From assembly GCA_021776235.1 (NCBI GenBank), contig JAJFGG010000142.1, forward strand, positions 1 through 64,000: 64,000 nucleotides of DNA, in the 5' to 3' direction. This document shows, in pieces, positions 35,774 through 44,820 of this stretch. Each line of letters begins with the position of its first letter. The first letter of the stretch is position 1. The position numbers and the translations under genes are program-made. This stretch comes from Alphaproteobacteria bacterium. GTDB taxonomy: Bacteria > Pseudomonadota > Alphaproteobacteria > GCA-2731375. The notes beneath the pieces are model-generated. The model did no database searches, was not told the DNA's origin, and saw only the letters and a list, made by a program, of their open reading frames with translations.

Positions 35774-37359
35774 ATGTTCTTCATCCGGCACACCATCGCT
35801 TCGTTTTCGAAATTAGGCATGATCCTGGGTCTGGCGTTGTTTTTGCCGCGGCTTACGGTATTGGCGTTTGCGGATACCGGATATGGAAATTTTTGGAAAT
35901 AAGGGAAGCGACGGGACGCTTCGCCCGGGTGCTAACCTGGTCATCTACGGGGATCCTGATCGTAACAGCCATCTACACATTGAATCGGGCCATGATCTGG
36001 CAGAATTCAATTCGGCTGCGGATGGAAATGGTGTCAATCGACAGCGCTTATCCGCTAAGTGGGGTTTTCGTCGCGATCGCCACGGCATTGATTGTTATCT
36101 TGCTGTTCCGCCTGCTCCTGTTTGCCGCGGGCAAAGTCGTAGACTTGGTGGACCGATACCTGCCGCGCCGGGTTTCGATTGTACTCGGTGGCGGTTTCTT
36201 CGCACTGATGCTCATAGCAATTGTTGAAGGCGTTATTGTCAGAGCTGCTCTACACGCATTGGACGAGGCTTTCGCAGTGGCGGACGGGCTGCTGGACGAC
36301 ACCTATGAACCGCCGCGGGACGACAGGGCAACAGGCAGCGCGCAGTCATTTATTGCCTGGAACTAAATTGGTCGAAACGGAAAACGATATGTTACCGACG
36401 GGCCGACGAAAGAGGATATTGCTGCTTTCCTCGGGCGCCCTGCAATGCGGCCTCTGCGCGTCTATGCCGGCTACGAAACTGGGAAAACCCTAGAGGACCG
36501 GGCGCGGATCGCCCTTGCGGAGCTGAATCGCGTTGGCGGCTTCGAGCGCTCGATACTGGTCATCGCCAGCGCGACCGGCACTGGCTGGCTGGACCCTTCC
36601 GCGGTGGATACTGTCGAGTTTCTGCATGCTGGCGATATCGCCACCGTAACCCTGCAATATTCCTATCTGCCAAGCTGGCTTAGCTTGATGGTCGCGCCGG
36701 AACTGTCAAAGGAGGCTGCTTCCGCGCTGTTCAAGGCGGTCTATGGATACTGGACCAAACTGCCAAAGAACCGGCGTCCGGCGATTTATCTGCATGGTCT
36801 CAGCCTGGGAGCGCTCGGGTCTGAAAGCTCGAATGATCTCATTACTATGATCGCCGATCCGGTCAACGGAGCTTTGTGGAGCGGCCCGCCCTTCCTGAGC
36901 GCCGACTGGCAGACGCTGACCCGGGATCGCCAGCCCGGTTCACCGCAATGGCGTCCAGTCTTCCGTGACAGCGCTTCAATCCGTTTCATGACACAGGACG
37001 GCTTCGCGGATCTGGCAAACGCCCCTTGGGGACCGATGCGGATTGTCTATCTCCAACATGCCAGTGATCCCATGAGCTTCTTCTCCGTCGACTTGGCCTA
37101 TCGGCGGCCGGACTGGCTCGGCCGCGACCGCGGGCGCGATGTATCACCCTATCTCAGATGGTTCCCGCTTGTGACCTTTTTCCAATTGGGCTTTGATCTT
37201 CCGATGGCGACCAGCGTCTCACTCGGCTACGGGCACAATTTCGCTCCCGCCAGCTATATCGACGGCTGGCTCGAAGTCACCCAGCCGCAAAACTGGAACA
37301 CAGCTTATACCGCGAGACTGAAGGCCCGTTTCATTGACTTCAACCCGACACCGCTTTGA
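35774..37359 (+). pseudogene. Decayed membrane-anchored alpha/beta-hydrolase gene (DUF2319/Abhydrolase_9-like)
   Basis: Three pieces form one interrupted gene. From the ATG at 35774 the frame reads MFFIRHTIASFSKLGMILGLALF, split here by a loss of frame and apparently of about 20 codons near 35840. The +1 frame resumes with VVFAAAYGIGVCGYRIWKFLEI and runs through two or three TM helices. At 36364 an in-frame TAA replaces the sense codon of the family's 'IPWDxIG' region, after which homology continues without a gap (IGRNGKRYVTDGPTKEDIAAF) into the hydrolase domain with nucleophile motif YLHGLSLGALGSE and a complete C-terminus (GYGHNFAPASYIDGW). Two independent lesions argue for true decay, though sequencing error at either cannot be excluded. 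The downstream 304-codon part could be translated alone from 36445. Confidence 0.75.
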
Positions 37360-37375
37360 GCGATCATAATCCGTT

Positions 37376-37407
37376 AGCCGTCAGGTGACGGCTCTACCGG
37401 CTTTTTT
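37376..37407 (+). terminator. Intrinsic terminator after the decayed hydrolase gene
   Basis: AGCCGTCA (37376-37383) pairs perfectly with TGACGGCT (37386-37393), and a T6 run ends at 37407. An alternative pairing of AGCCG with CGGCT at 37398-37402 would place the T-run directly at the stem base. Confidence 0.65.
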
Positions 37408-37584
37408 CCTCCTGTCCCGCGCGCATGAGCGTCACACAGGCGAAAATCAATGTTCGCTTAGGCCGAGGTGCTCCAAAGGCCGAGAATGCCACCGGCTTGT
37501 CAGCGAAGGGTTAGTACCGGTGCATTGGTTGGTTTATCAAAGGAAGCGAAGAACTTGGGCACGACCGTCGCATCCCCACTGACT

Positions 37585-38418
37585 TTACTTTGGAAACAGA
37601 AACTGCAGTTGTAGCCGTAGTTGCCATTCGGCCCCGATGTCTGGAGTTTCGACATTGTAATATGCCGAAGCTTGGGCGTTCAGCGGCTGTTTCCCGATCT
37701 TGAAAATCTTACCAACGCCGCCGCCCAGGGGCACCGTCCACCTGTCGTCGCTGTTCGCTTCCCAATTAGCGGTGATGATCGGCGCGCTGGTCAGGTACCA
37801 GCCGCCGGTAAAATTGTAGTTCACGAAATATTGCCAGGTGAACAGGTTCACCTCTTCATCCCCCGTGAACGACCAGATATTACTCAACAGAGAGCCCACG
37901 ACCCACGGCCCGCGTATGGTCAAGAGTACACCGCTTGGCCCGGCGCCCCATTCGCCGGAGCCCAGCCGGTCATCGGTGGACGTGGGCAGCAATACCGCCG
38001 GCCCGACCCCCCAGATCCACGCGCCGCTGTTCTTTGGTGAAGCGAAGCCGGTGAATACTGTATCGCCAAGGCCAAACTCCCGATCCTGGCTGGGTGTCGA
38101 TGCGGGTTGCGAAATCACCGGTATGATGGTCCGGGTAATCAAGTTCCAGTCATCGTTTAACTCAAACGGCCAGACCGGCTGAATATTCATGATATTCTGG
38201 GTCTTTTCCCGGGGGCCAAAATCAAAATTCGTGTTGTTTTGAAACGGCAAACTAATCATGCTCGCCACAGGGTTTTGCGCGGCTCTGGCGAGCTCCGCGG
38301 TCGCATCTTCTCCTGGCTTGATTTTCCCATCGCCAAGTTTACTGTCCGCCTGCGCCGACAAGGCAAAAAACGTAGTCACCAAGGAGAATATAATTACTCC
38401 AGCGTAGGTGCGTGACAC
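37585..38418 (-). CDS. Outer-membrane-type beta-barrel protein ('neuromedin U'-like)
   Basis: The 277-residue protein begins with a Sec signal peptide (GVIIFSLVTTFFALSAQA) and continues as a beta-rich chain matching proteins annotated 'neuromedin U' or MetA-pathway-like outer membrane proteins: NPVASMISLPFQNNTNFDFG, ITRTIIPVISQP, FGLGDTVFTGFASPK, WIWGVGPAVLLPTST, and a C-terminal LQLQFLFPK ending in an alternating hydrophobic pattern typical of barrels. The eukaryotic name is a database artefact; the bacterial function is unknown, possibly hydrophobic compound uptake. Start is GTG at 38418 with GAGGATAG as SD. Confidence 0.82.
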   Translation of the reverse strand: MSRTYAGVIIFSLVTTFFALSAQADSKLGDGKIKPGEDATAELARAAQNPVASMISLPFQNNTNFDFGPREKTQNIMNIQPVWPFELNDDWNLITRTIIPVISQPASTPSQDREFGLGDTVFTGFASPKNSGAWIWGVGPAVLLPTSTDDRLGSGEWGAGPSGVLLTIRGPWVVGSLLSNIWSFTGDEEVNLFTWQYFVNYNFTGGWYLTSAPIITANWEANSDDRWTVPLGGGVGKIFKIGKQPLNAQASAYYNVETPDIGAEWQLRLQLQFLFPK

Positions 38419-38833
38419 GCTTCTATCCTCTTACCGATTTGCAAGAAAGTTTGAATGGCGATCCGTTGCATACTCTTCGTATTGGCCCTAGCGGTGTACC
38501 GCGTTCGAGGATACTGCCGTAGCAGCAACGGCCGTGACGAAAACAGTCGCCATTGCCCGCATTTTATACCGTGAACTGAATTTTGGAAACATCACAGGCT
38601 CATTTCCGGTCTATCCAGGATATAGAGCATTCACAGCTAAATTGGGCACGGTCGAAGATGACCAACAGCCGTCAATTGCGTCCGGGTCGCTATCTTGCAT
38701 GGCCGTATGCAGTCGGTGCGTGCCATCCCGTAACGCCCTCAACGTTGCCTCGGCAGGCGATCTTAATTACTGTCTGCCTAGAAACCGGGGCTCATCTGGG
38801 GATTGCCGGCTTATATTCCTTGAGGCATTTTTG
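38419..38833. other. Intergenic region before the agmatinase-family gene
   Basis: Divergent promoter region for the barrel protein and the agmatinase-like gene. The agmatinase frame is open from 38534, but those 100 codons have no family resemblance and I treat them as untranslated. No regulator site was recognised. Confidence 0.45.
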
Positions 38834-39856
38834 ATGGACGAGAAAAAGCTCAACGCACTGCGGGAAAAATACGGCAATGCCGCCGGCAGCGATGTCTTTG
38901 ATCGCAAGTTCAAATTGGTCGCCGACAAGTTGTTTAAGGCCGACGGCAGCCGATCCCTGCCTTATGGGGGTATGCCAACACTACTGGACTTAAAGCATCA
39001 GGAAGATTTCTCTGGCCTGGATATTGCCGTGGTCGGGGTGCCAATGGATCTGGGCGTCACGAACCGGACCGGCGCCCGCTTCGGGCCCCGTGCGATCCGG
39101 GGGATGGAACGCATTGGGCCCTATAACCATGCCCTGGAAATCGCCCCCGATACGGTCTGCAGGATTGCCGATATTGGCGATGTACCGTTCCGCAGCCGCT
39201 ATAGCCTGGAGAAAAGTGTCGAGGATATTGAGGCGCATTTCCGGCGCATTATCGAGGCCGGCGCCCGGCCCCTGGCCATCGGCGGCGATCATTCCATTTC
39301 CTACCCTGTGCTCAAGGCAATCGCGGCCAGGCATGGTCCTGTCGCCATGGTGCATGTGGACGCTCATTGCGATACCTCCGGGGAATATGACGGCTCCAAA
39401 TTCCATCATGGGGCGCCGTTCCGCATGGCGCTGCTCGATGGTCTGATCGACCCGGACAAATGTATCCAGGTCGGCATTCGCGGCTCGGCCGAATTTCTCT
39501 GGGAGTTGTCATACGAAGCCGGCATGACCGTCATCCATGCCGAGGAATTCGCCGAAATGGGCGTGGCCGCCGTGATCGGGAAGGCGCGCAATGTGGTTGG
39601 CGACGGTCCGGTCTATGTGACCTTTGATGTGGATGGTTTGGACCCGGCATTTGCGCCCGGTACCGGCACGCCCGAGGTTGGCGGCTTGACGCCCAGGGAG
39701 GCCCAGGCATTGTTGCGCGGCCTTGCCGGCCTGAACGTGATCGGCGGTGATCTGGTCGAGGTGGCGCCGCAATATGATACGACCACCAACACCGTCCAGG
39801 TCGGCGCCCAAATGGCGTTTGAGATTATGTGCCTGATGGCGCTGGACCTGTCATAG
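38834..39856 (+). CDS. Agmatinase/ureohydrolase family protein
   Basis: The 340-residue enzyme is a binuclear manganese ureohydrolase. Metal-binding motifs are complete: GGDHSISYP, VHVDAHCDTSGEY and FDVDGLDPAFAPGTGTPEVGG, with GARFGPRAIRG near the substrate pocket. Canonical agmatinase releases putrescine and urea; related guanidinobutyrase and guanidinopropionase enzymes share these motifs, so the exact guanidino substrate is uncertain. The ATG at 38834 follows a GAGG Shine-Dalgarno and homology starts nearby. It is convergent with the TRAP transporter operon. Confidence 0.88.
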   Translation: MDEKKLNALREKYGNAAGSDVFDRKFKLVADKLFKADGSRSLPYGGMPTLLDLKHQEDFSGLDIAVVGVPMDLGVTNRTGARFGPRAIRGMERIGPYNHALEIAPDTVCRIADIGDVPFRSRYSLEKSVEDIEAHFRRIIEAGARPLAIGGDHSISYPVLKAIAARHGPVAMVHVDAHCDTSGEYDGSKFHHGAPFRMALLDGLIDPDKCIQVGIRGSAEFLWELSYEAGMTVIHAEEFAEMGVAAVIGKARNVVGDGPVYVTFDVDGLDPAFAPGTGTPEVGGLTPREAQALLRGLAGLNVIGGDLVEVAPQYDTTTNTVQVGAQMAFEIMCLMALDLS

Positions 39857-39966
39857 GTTCCGGAGCGAAAGGCAATCGTCAAACTTGCGCCGCGACGATC
39901 CAAAGAGAGCGGACAAGACCCTAAAACACCCGAAAACACATACCTGTGCCGTAGGCCGCAGCCTAG

Positions 39967-41265
39967 CTAATTTATCATGGTATTGGGGATCAGCAGGATG
40001 ATCGAGGGGAAGGCGATCAGGATTGCCACGTTGATCAGATCCACAAACACGAACCAGCCGCAGCCCTTGAACATGTCACCCATGGAGACGCCTGGGGCGA
40101 CGCCTTTCAGGATATAGACGTTCAGGCCAACCGGGGGCGTGATCAGGCCGATTTCCACCATGCGGACCACCAGGACGCCAAAGACGATGGGATCAATGCC
40201 CAGTTCCTTGATGGTCGGCAGGATAATCGGCACGGTCAACAGAAGCATGCCGATGCCGTCCAGGAACATGCCCAGAACCAGATACAGGGCGAGAATGCAA
40301 ATCAGGATGACGGTCGGATGTGCGTCGATACTGACAATGCTTTCCGATACGGCAGCCGGCATGCCGGTAAAGCCCAGGAAATGCACAAAGATCAGGACGC
40401 CGGCGACAATGGCGAAGATCATCGCGGTGGATCGGGCGGTTTCGACCATGGCATCGCGGAATCTTTTGAAATTCAGTCCCGGCAGGGCCAGCAGCAAGGC
40501 GCCCATGGCGCCCACCGCCGCCGCCTCGGTCGGGGTCGCGATACCGGTGTAGATCGTGCCCATGACCAGGATAACCAAAACCACCATGCCCCAGACACCC
40601 TTGATGGATTTAAAGCGGTCAGGCCATGTGATACCCTTGATCGGCGGGCCCAGTTCCGGGTTGACCTTGAAGCGAATGATCAGCATCAGGGAATAGGAGA
40701 ACGCTTCCAACAGGCCGGGCAGAATGCCGGCCAGCAGCAGGGCGCCTATGGACTCTTCGGCGATGAAGCCATAGATCACCATCAATACCGATGGCGGGAT
40801 CATCGTGGCCAAGGTACCGCCGGCGGCGACGCAACCGGTGGAGACTTTGTCGTCATAACCGTATTTTTTTAATTCCGGCAGGGCAATCCGTCCCATCACC
40901 GCGGCCGAGGCTGTGGAGGCGCCCGAAGCGGCGGCAAAACCAGCGGAGCCGAAAATCGTGGCGATGGCCAGGCCGCCCGGCAAATGGCCGACCCATTGCC
41001 GTGCCGCCCAATACAGATCCCGCGTAATGCCGGCATAAAAGGCGAAAAAGCCCATCATGATAAACAGTGGCAGAACCAAAAGCGTGTAGGCCGACAGGTG
41101 GCCCTGGGGAATGGTCGAGGCCAGGCTGGCGGCGGGGACATAGCCACGCAAAACCCACAAGCCGATAAAACCGGTGATCGCCGTGGCAAAGGCGATGCGA
41201 ATGCCCGACATCAGCATCACGGTAAGGGCAAGAAGAGCTAGTATGCCAAGGGAGATCGGATCCAT
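39967..41265 (-). CDS. dctM: TRAP transporter large permease (DctM)
   Basis: A 432-residue polytopic protein with about 12 TM segments, matching DctM: GFAAASGASTASAAVMGRIALPEL (in two parts), GGTLATMIPPSVLMVIYG, LAGILPGLLEA, the IATPTEAAAVGAMGALLL motif and IGLITPPVGLNVYILKG. It forms the membrane channel that uses a sodium gradient to move the ligand delivered by DctP. It is the last gene of a DctP-DctQ-DctM set read on the minus strand, 48 nt after DctQ. Confidence 0.95.
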   Translation of the reverse strand: MDPISLGILALLALTVMLMSGIRIAFATAITGFIGLWVLRGYVPAASLASTIPQGHLSAYTLLVLPLFIMMGFFAFYAGITRDLYWAARQWVGHLPGGLAIATIFGSAGFAAASGASTASAAVMGRIALPELKKYGYDDKVSTGCVAAGGTLATMIPPSVLMVIYGFIAEESIGALLLAGILPGLLEAFSYSLMLIIRFKVNPELGPPIKGITWPDRFKSIKGVWGMVVLVILVMGTIYTGIATPTEAAAVGAMGALLLALPGLNFKRFRDAMVETARSTAMIFAIVAGVLIFVHFLGFTGMPAAVSESIVSIDAHPTVILICILALYLVLGMFLDGIGMLLLTVPIILPTIKELGIDPIVFGVLVVRMVEIGLITPPVGLNVYILKGVAPGVSMGDMFKGCGWFVFVDLINVAILIAFPSIILLIPNTMIN

Positions 41266-41313
41266 GACGCCTTAATTATCCTACTCGGTAATCGCATGGA
41301 ATTCGCAGGGCAA

Positions 41314-41907
41314 CTATTCCGCCACGTGCAAATCTGAATGTTCAACAATATGGGCCGGGAATCGGCTTGGCATTAACTTTTGCAGGATTTGCAGAAGCAT
41401 GCGAACCGCAAGCATGCCGTAACCCAACGGAATTACCGCCGCCGAGGGCCAGACCGGCCAATAGGGCGGCGACATGGTAACGTCATCGTAATCCCAGGCC
41501 AGCCAGGCGTTTTTCGAACTGAAATAAGCCAGAGCCGCACAGGTCAGCGCCGAAACCACCAGCGAGAGGATATCCGTGACGCGGCGGACTTTTTTCGGCA
41601 AGGCATCGACCACGAAGGTCATGCCAACATGCCCGTCCCGTGCCTGGACATACGAAACACCGAAAAACACGATCATCGGCAGCAATAACTCGGCGCCTTC
41701 CAGATGTCCCGGCAAGGGCGCATTGAAGACGTAACGGGCGATCACTTCGGCTACCACCCAGACCATGACGCACAGGATCAAGGCGACCGAACAATAGGTC
41801 AGAATATCCTCGAACAAGCGCATAAAGAATTCCGCCCTGGCCGTGATCAGCGCCAATGCGCCAAACACGACCAGGGCAGTAACTATAACGGACAGAAGTT
41901 CCGTCAT
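41314..41907 (-). CDS. dctQ: TRAP transporter small permease (DctQ)
   Basis: The 197-residue protein has four hydrophobic segments and the DctQ pattern: LILCVMVWVVAEVIARYVFNAPLPG, followed by LEGAELLLPMIVFFGVSYVQARDGHVGMTFV, in the usual order. It scaffolds DctM and contacts the binding protein. It lies 27 nt downstream of dctP. Confidence 0.93.
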   Translation of the reverse strand: MTELLSVIVTALVVFGALALITARAEFFMRLFEDILTYCSVALILCVMVWVVAEVIARYVFNAPLPGHLEGAELLLPMIVFFGVSYVQARDGHVGMTFVVDALPKKVRRVTDILSLVVSALTCAALAYFSSKNAWLAWDYDDVTMSPPYWPVWPSAAVIPLGYGMLAVRMLLQILQKLMPSRFPAHIVEHSDLHVAE

Positions 41908-41934
41908 CAGGTTAACCCTGGTGCCAAGTGTGTC

Positions 41935-42972
41935 CTACTTCTTATGCTTGGCGACGACGGACTTGACGTAGTTCAACAGCTCCGTGCCGGGGCGTCCCTT
42001 GCCGTCCTGCTCCTTGGCCCATTCCATGTAGATCTTGCCGGCGCCAGAGGCCAATTCCGCCCGAACCGATGGGTCCACTTTCACCACTTCCAATTTCTCA
42101 TGGAACAGCGGGATCCATTTCTTGTCCGCCGTGGTGTAGGCCGTGATCATTTTCTTGATTGCGCTCATCTGGGCCCCTGGCACGGCGTCCCGGACCGCTT
42201 TCGGGGTCTTGTTCCAGGCATCGATGTTGACCGTTTGCAGGCACATGAAACCGCTCATACCCAGGCCTTCGGTCACATATTTGGAAACCTCGTAAAGCTT
42301 ATAGGCGCCAAAGGCATAGCTGTAGGGGAAGCCGAAGCTGTCGATGGTGCCACGGTCCAGGGCATTGTAGCCATCGGGCGCGGTGACCATGGTCGGCACG
42401 GCGCCAAATACCTGCAGCGCTTTGGCGTTCAGGCCGGAAATGCGCATCTTCACGCCTTTCATATCGGCCGTGGTTTCGATCCGCTTGTTGCCCATGAACT
42501 CGTAAGCGGGCAGGAAAGCCGGGCCAAAGAACCTCATGTTCCAGCGCTTGGCCATTTCCTCGACAATGGCGGGATGCTGCAATACTTCCATTTCCACGTT
42601 GGCCCGTTGCTGCAGGTCGCGGGGCAGCAGGAAGGGCAGCTCCATCACGGACAGCAACGGCAACTTGCCCGGATAATAGCCGACACAGAGTTGCCCGGCC
42701 TCGAACGCCCCAACGCGGATGTTCTCGGGATTTTGCCGGCGCGGGCCAAGGGCATCGCCATAGTTGATTTTCAGTTCGAAATCGCCGCCGCCGGCTTTCT
42801 CCAAATCCGTTTTCAGGGATTCGATTCCCGCGGTAAAAGCGCGCTTGCCGCCCCAGATATTAAAATTCCAGACGGATTTTTCAGCCTGGGCCGAGGACAC
42901 GGCGCCGAAACTAAAGGCGACAAACGCGGCGGTTGCCACGGTCGCGGTCGTTTTAAGGATGGAATTAGCCAC
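41935..42972 (-). CDS. dctP: TRAP transporter solute-binding protein (DctP)
   Basis: The 345-residue protein starts with a signal peptide (ILKTTATVATAAFVAFSFGAVSSAQA) and has the DctP fold, including GAFEAGQLCVGYYPGKLPLLSVMELPFLL, FGPAFLPAYEFMGNKRIETTADMKGVKMRISG and the arginine of KMRISG that usually clamps the substrate carboxylate. The ligand is probably an organic acid. The start is GTG with a GGGAG Shine-Dalgarno. The AtuA-like genes immediately upstream on the same strand suggest the imported acid feeds acyl-CoA metabolism. Confidence 0.93.
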   Translation of the reverse strand: MANSILKTTATVATAAFVAFSFGAVSSAQAEKSVWNFNIWGGKRAFTAGIESLKTDLEKAGGGDFELKINYGDALGPRRQNPENIRVGAFEAGQLCVGYYPGKLPLLSVMELPFLLPRDLQQRANVEMEVLQHPAIVEEMAKRWNMRFFGPAFLPAYEFMGNKRIETTADMKGVKMRISGLNAKALQVFGAVPTMVTAPDGYNALDRGTIDSFGFPYSYAFGAYKLYEVSKYVTEGLGMSGFMCLQTVNIDAWNKTPKAVRDAVPGAQMSAIKKMITAYTTADKKWIPLFHEKLEVVKVDPSVRAELASGAGKIYMEWAKEQDGKGRPGTELLNYVKSVVAKHKK

Positions 42973-43065
42973 TTAATCATACTCCCTGTTAGGATGAACT
43001 TTGGTATTTGCTTTGTTTTCTCTTAGCACAGGCACCGGAGGCGGTCAAAGCAAAGGCGTTGCCCC

Positions 43066-43395
43066 TTATTCTGTTCCATCCAGAACGACTTCCAAAGCCA
43101 GGACCATGGCGCTCCACGACTTGCCATGGCCATCCAGATTGAGAGACTCGTTGACACCGCCTTCCAGGGCCTGGTCCATGACAAAGTTCAGGCCGTGCAG
43201 GTTGGGCAATTCATAGCGCTTGATTGGTCCGCGCAGTACGCCGCCAAAATTCTCCTGTAATCGCTCCGGCGTCACCTGTTGCCGCAGAACTTCATAGTGT
43301 TCCGGGTCGTAGACGAAGATCGCCAGATTGGAACGGTTGCCCTTGTCGCCGGATCTGGCATGCGCAATTTGCCGCAGCGGCACCGATGATTTCAT
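43066..43395 (-). CDS. AtuA C-terminal-domain-like protein
   Basis: The 109-residue product corresponds to the small domain found at the C-terminus of AtuA-type proteins, here on a separate gene: LRQIAHARSGDKGNRSNLAIFVYDPEHY and LPNLHGLNFVMDQALEGGVNESLNLDGHGKSW in two conserved blocks. Its ATG overlaps the stop of the large AtuA gene by 4 nt, so the two are translationally coupled subunits. AtuA is needed for acyclic terpene degradation in Pseudomonas, but many homologs serve other acid catabolic pathways. Confidence 0.85.
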   Translation of the reverse strand: MKSSVPLRQIAHARSGDKGNRSNLAIFVYDPEHYEVLRQQVTPERLQENFGGVLRGPIKRYELPNLHGLNFVMDQALEGGVNESLNLDGHGKSWSAMVLALEVVLDGTE

Positions 43396-44735
43396 GCCGG
43401 CAGTATCTCCAACCGGGGCTTTACATCGCCGCGCTCAACGAAAGCGGAATAGGTCATAACGGAAGGCGTGATATGGCCGCGATAGCCGCCGCCCGCCGCG
43501 GGCCCGCAGCACAACAGGGCTTCTACCTCCCACAGCAACAGCTCTGCCTCGTCTTCTGACGAGGCCCGCATGGCGCAACGCAGACGCACATCCTGGGCGT
43601 CGTCCGGATAGTCCACCGCCGAGGCATGCAGGGCGGAGACACCGATCAGGTCGATCCGGATCGGCCCATTGCTGCCATGCAGCCGGTCCATGCGTTCGGC
43701 AACGATGTCGCCAGCCATACGGGCCCGGCCGGCGGCGCCGGGTCCGGCGTAAGAGATCTCCGCCTCGGCCAGGAAACCGCCGTCGAAGGCGACGGTGACC
43801 TTCAATTGCTCCGGCCGCTGCGCGCCGCCGGCCTGTTCGATCCGGACCCGGTCCCGGCCCGCGTCGGCCAATTGGACGCGGGAGAAATCAGCGCTGACAT
43901 CCGGGGTCAGATAAGCGCTGGGATCATGCACTTCATACAGCAATTGTTCCTTCACGGTGCGTTGGCTGACCAGGCCGCCGCTGCTCTCCAACTTGGTAAT
44001 GACGGCGCCACCATCGGCCGTCACTTCAGCCAGGGGAAAACCGACATTGGCCAGGCCGGGGACGTCCTTGTGCCCGGGATCGGCGAAGTAGCCGCCCGTG
44101 ACCTGGGCCGCGCATTCCAGCAGATGGCCAATGGCGGTGCCGGCGCCCAAGGTCCCCCAGTCATCCGGCTGCCAGGCAAAATGATGCGCCATGGGGGCCA
44201 GGAACAGGGATGGATCGGCGACCCGGCCGGTGATGATGACGTCGGCCCCGGCCTCGATGGCCGGCAGGATGGCATCGATGCCCAGATAGGCATTGGCGGC
44301 CAGCATTTCCCGGCCGGTCTCAGACAGACGGCAGCCCGGTTCCAGCAGCGGCGTATCGGGGCCGATCAGGTGGCTGACCTCGTCCCCGGTGACAGCCGCC
44401 ACTTTCAGGCCCGTCAAGCCTAACTCTGTCGCGATTTCGGCCGTGCGCTGGGCCGCCGCGCGGGGATTGGCCACGCCCATGTTGGTGATAATTCTGGTGC
44501 CGGCGGCCTGGCAAAGTGGCAGCACGGCCCGCATCCGCCGCTCGAGCAACGGGTTGTAGCCCCGCGCTGGATTGGTCCGGCGGTCGCGGTGGCCAAAGGC
44601 CAGGGTGCGCTCACCGACGCATTCAAAGACGATGGCGTCCAGACGGCCATGGCGGATCAAATCCAGGGCCGGTTCAAGCCGATCCGAGGAAAAGCCCGCA
44701 CCGGTCCCGATGCGGTAGGCGTTTTGCGTGTCCAT
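43392..44735 (-). CDS. Acyclic terpene utilisation AtuA-family protein (DUF1446)
   Basis: The 447-residue protein matches DUF1446: RIGTGAGFSSDRLEPALDLI, FECVGERTLAFGHRDRR, RIITNMGVANPRAA, VIITGRVADPSLFLAPMAHHF, GHLLECAAQVTGGYFADPGH and a C-terminal GYRGHITPSVMTYSAFVERGD. The biochemical step is unknown. It heads a minus-strand operon with its small partner and a complete TRAP transporter, and is divergent from a CoA-transferase gene across 85 nt. The grouping suggests import of a branched or hydroxy-acid and its processing as a CoA ester. Confidence 0.88.
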   Translation of the reverse strand: MDTQNAYRIGTGAGFSSDRLEPALDLIRHGRLDAIVFECVGERTLAFGHRDRRTNPARGYNPLLERRMRAVLPLCQAAGTRIITNMGVANPRAAAQRTAEIATELGLTGLKVAAVTGDEVSHLIGPDTPLLEPGCRLSETGREMLAANAYLGIDAILPAIEAGADVIITGRVADPSLFLAPMAHHFAWQPDDWGTLGAGTAIGHLLECAAQVTGGYFADPGHKDVPGLANVGFPLAEVTADGGAVITKLESSGGLVSQRTVKEQLLYEVHDPSAYLTPDVSADFSRVQLADAGRDRVRIEQAGGAQRPEQLKVTVAFDGGFLAEAEISYAGPGAAGRARMAGDIVAERMDRLHGSNGPIRIDLIGVSALHASAVDYPDDAQDVRLRCAMRASSEDEAELLLWEVEALLCCGPAAGGGYRGHITPSVMTYSAFVERGDVKPRLEILPA

Positions 44736-44820
44736 GGCAGTAGTTTACACGTCCTGCCGCGAAAAACTCCATGCCATGTGCTAAGCTGGACGCCGGTATA
44801 TTTTCTCGACGGATTTTCCC

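Noticed and set aside
35868-36227. A separate 119-codon gene inside the decayed hydrolase gene
   Set aside because: It is out of frame with the hydrophobic segments that match the family and has no homology of its own.
41704-43026. A 440-codon plus-strand frame across dctQ and dctP
   Set aside because: It is antisense to a canonical TRAP operon and rich in His/Gln/Arg as expected from a shadow frame.
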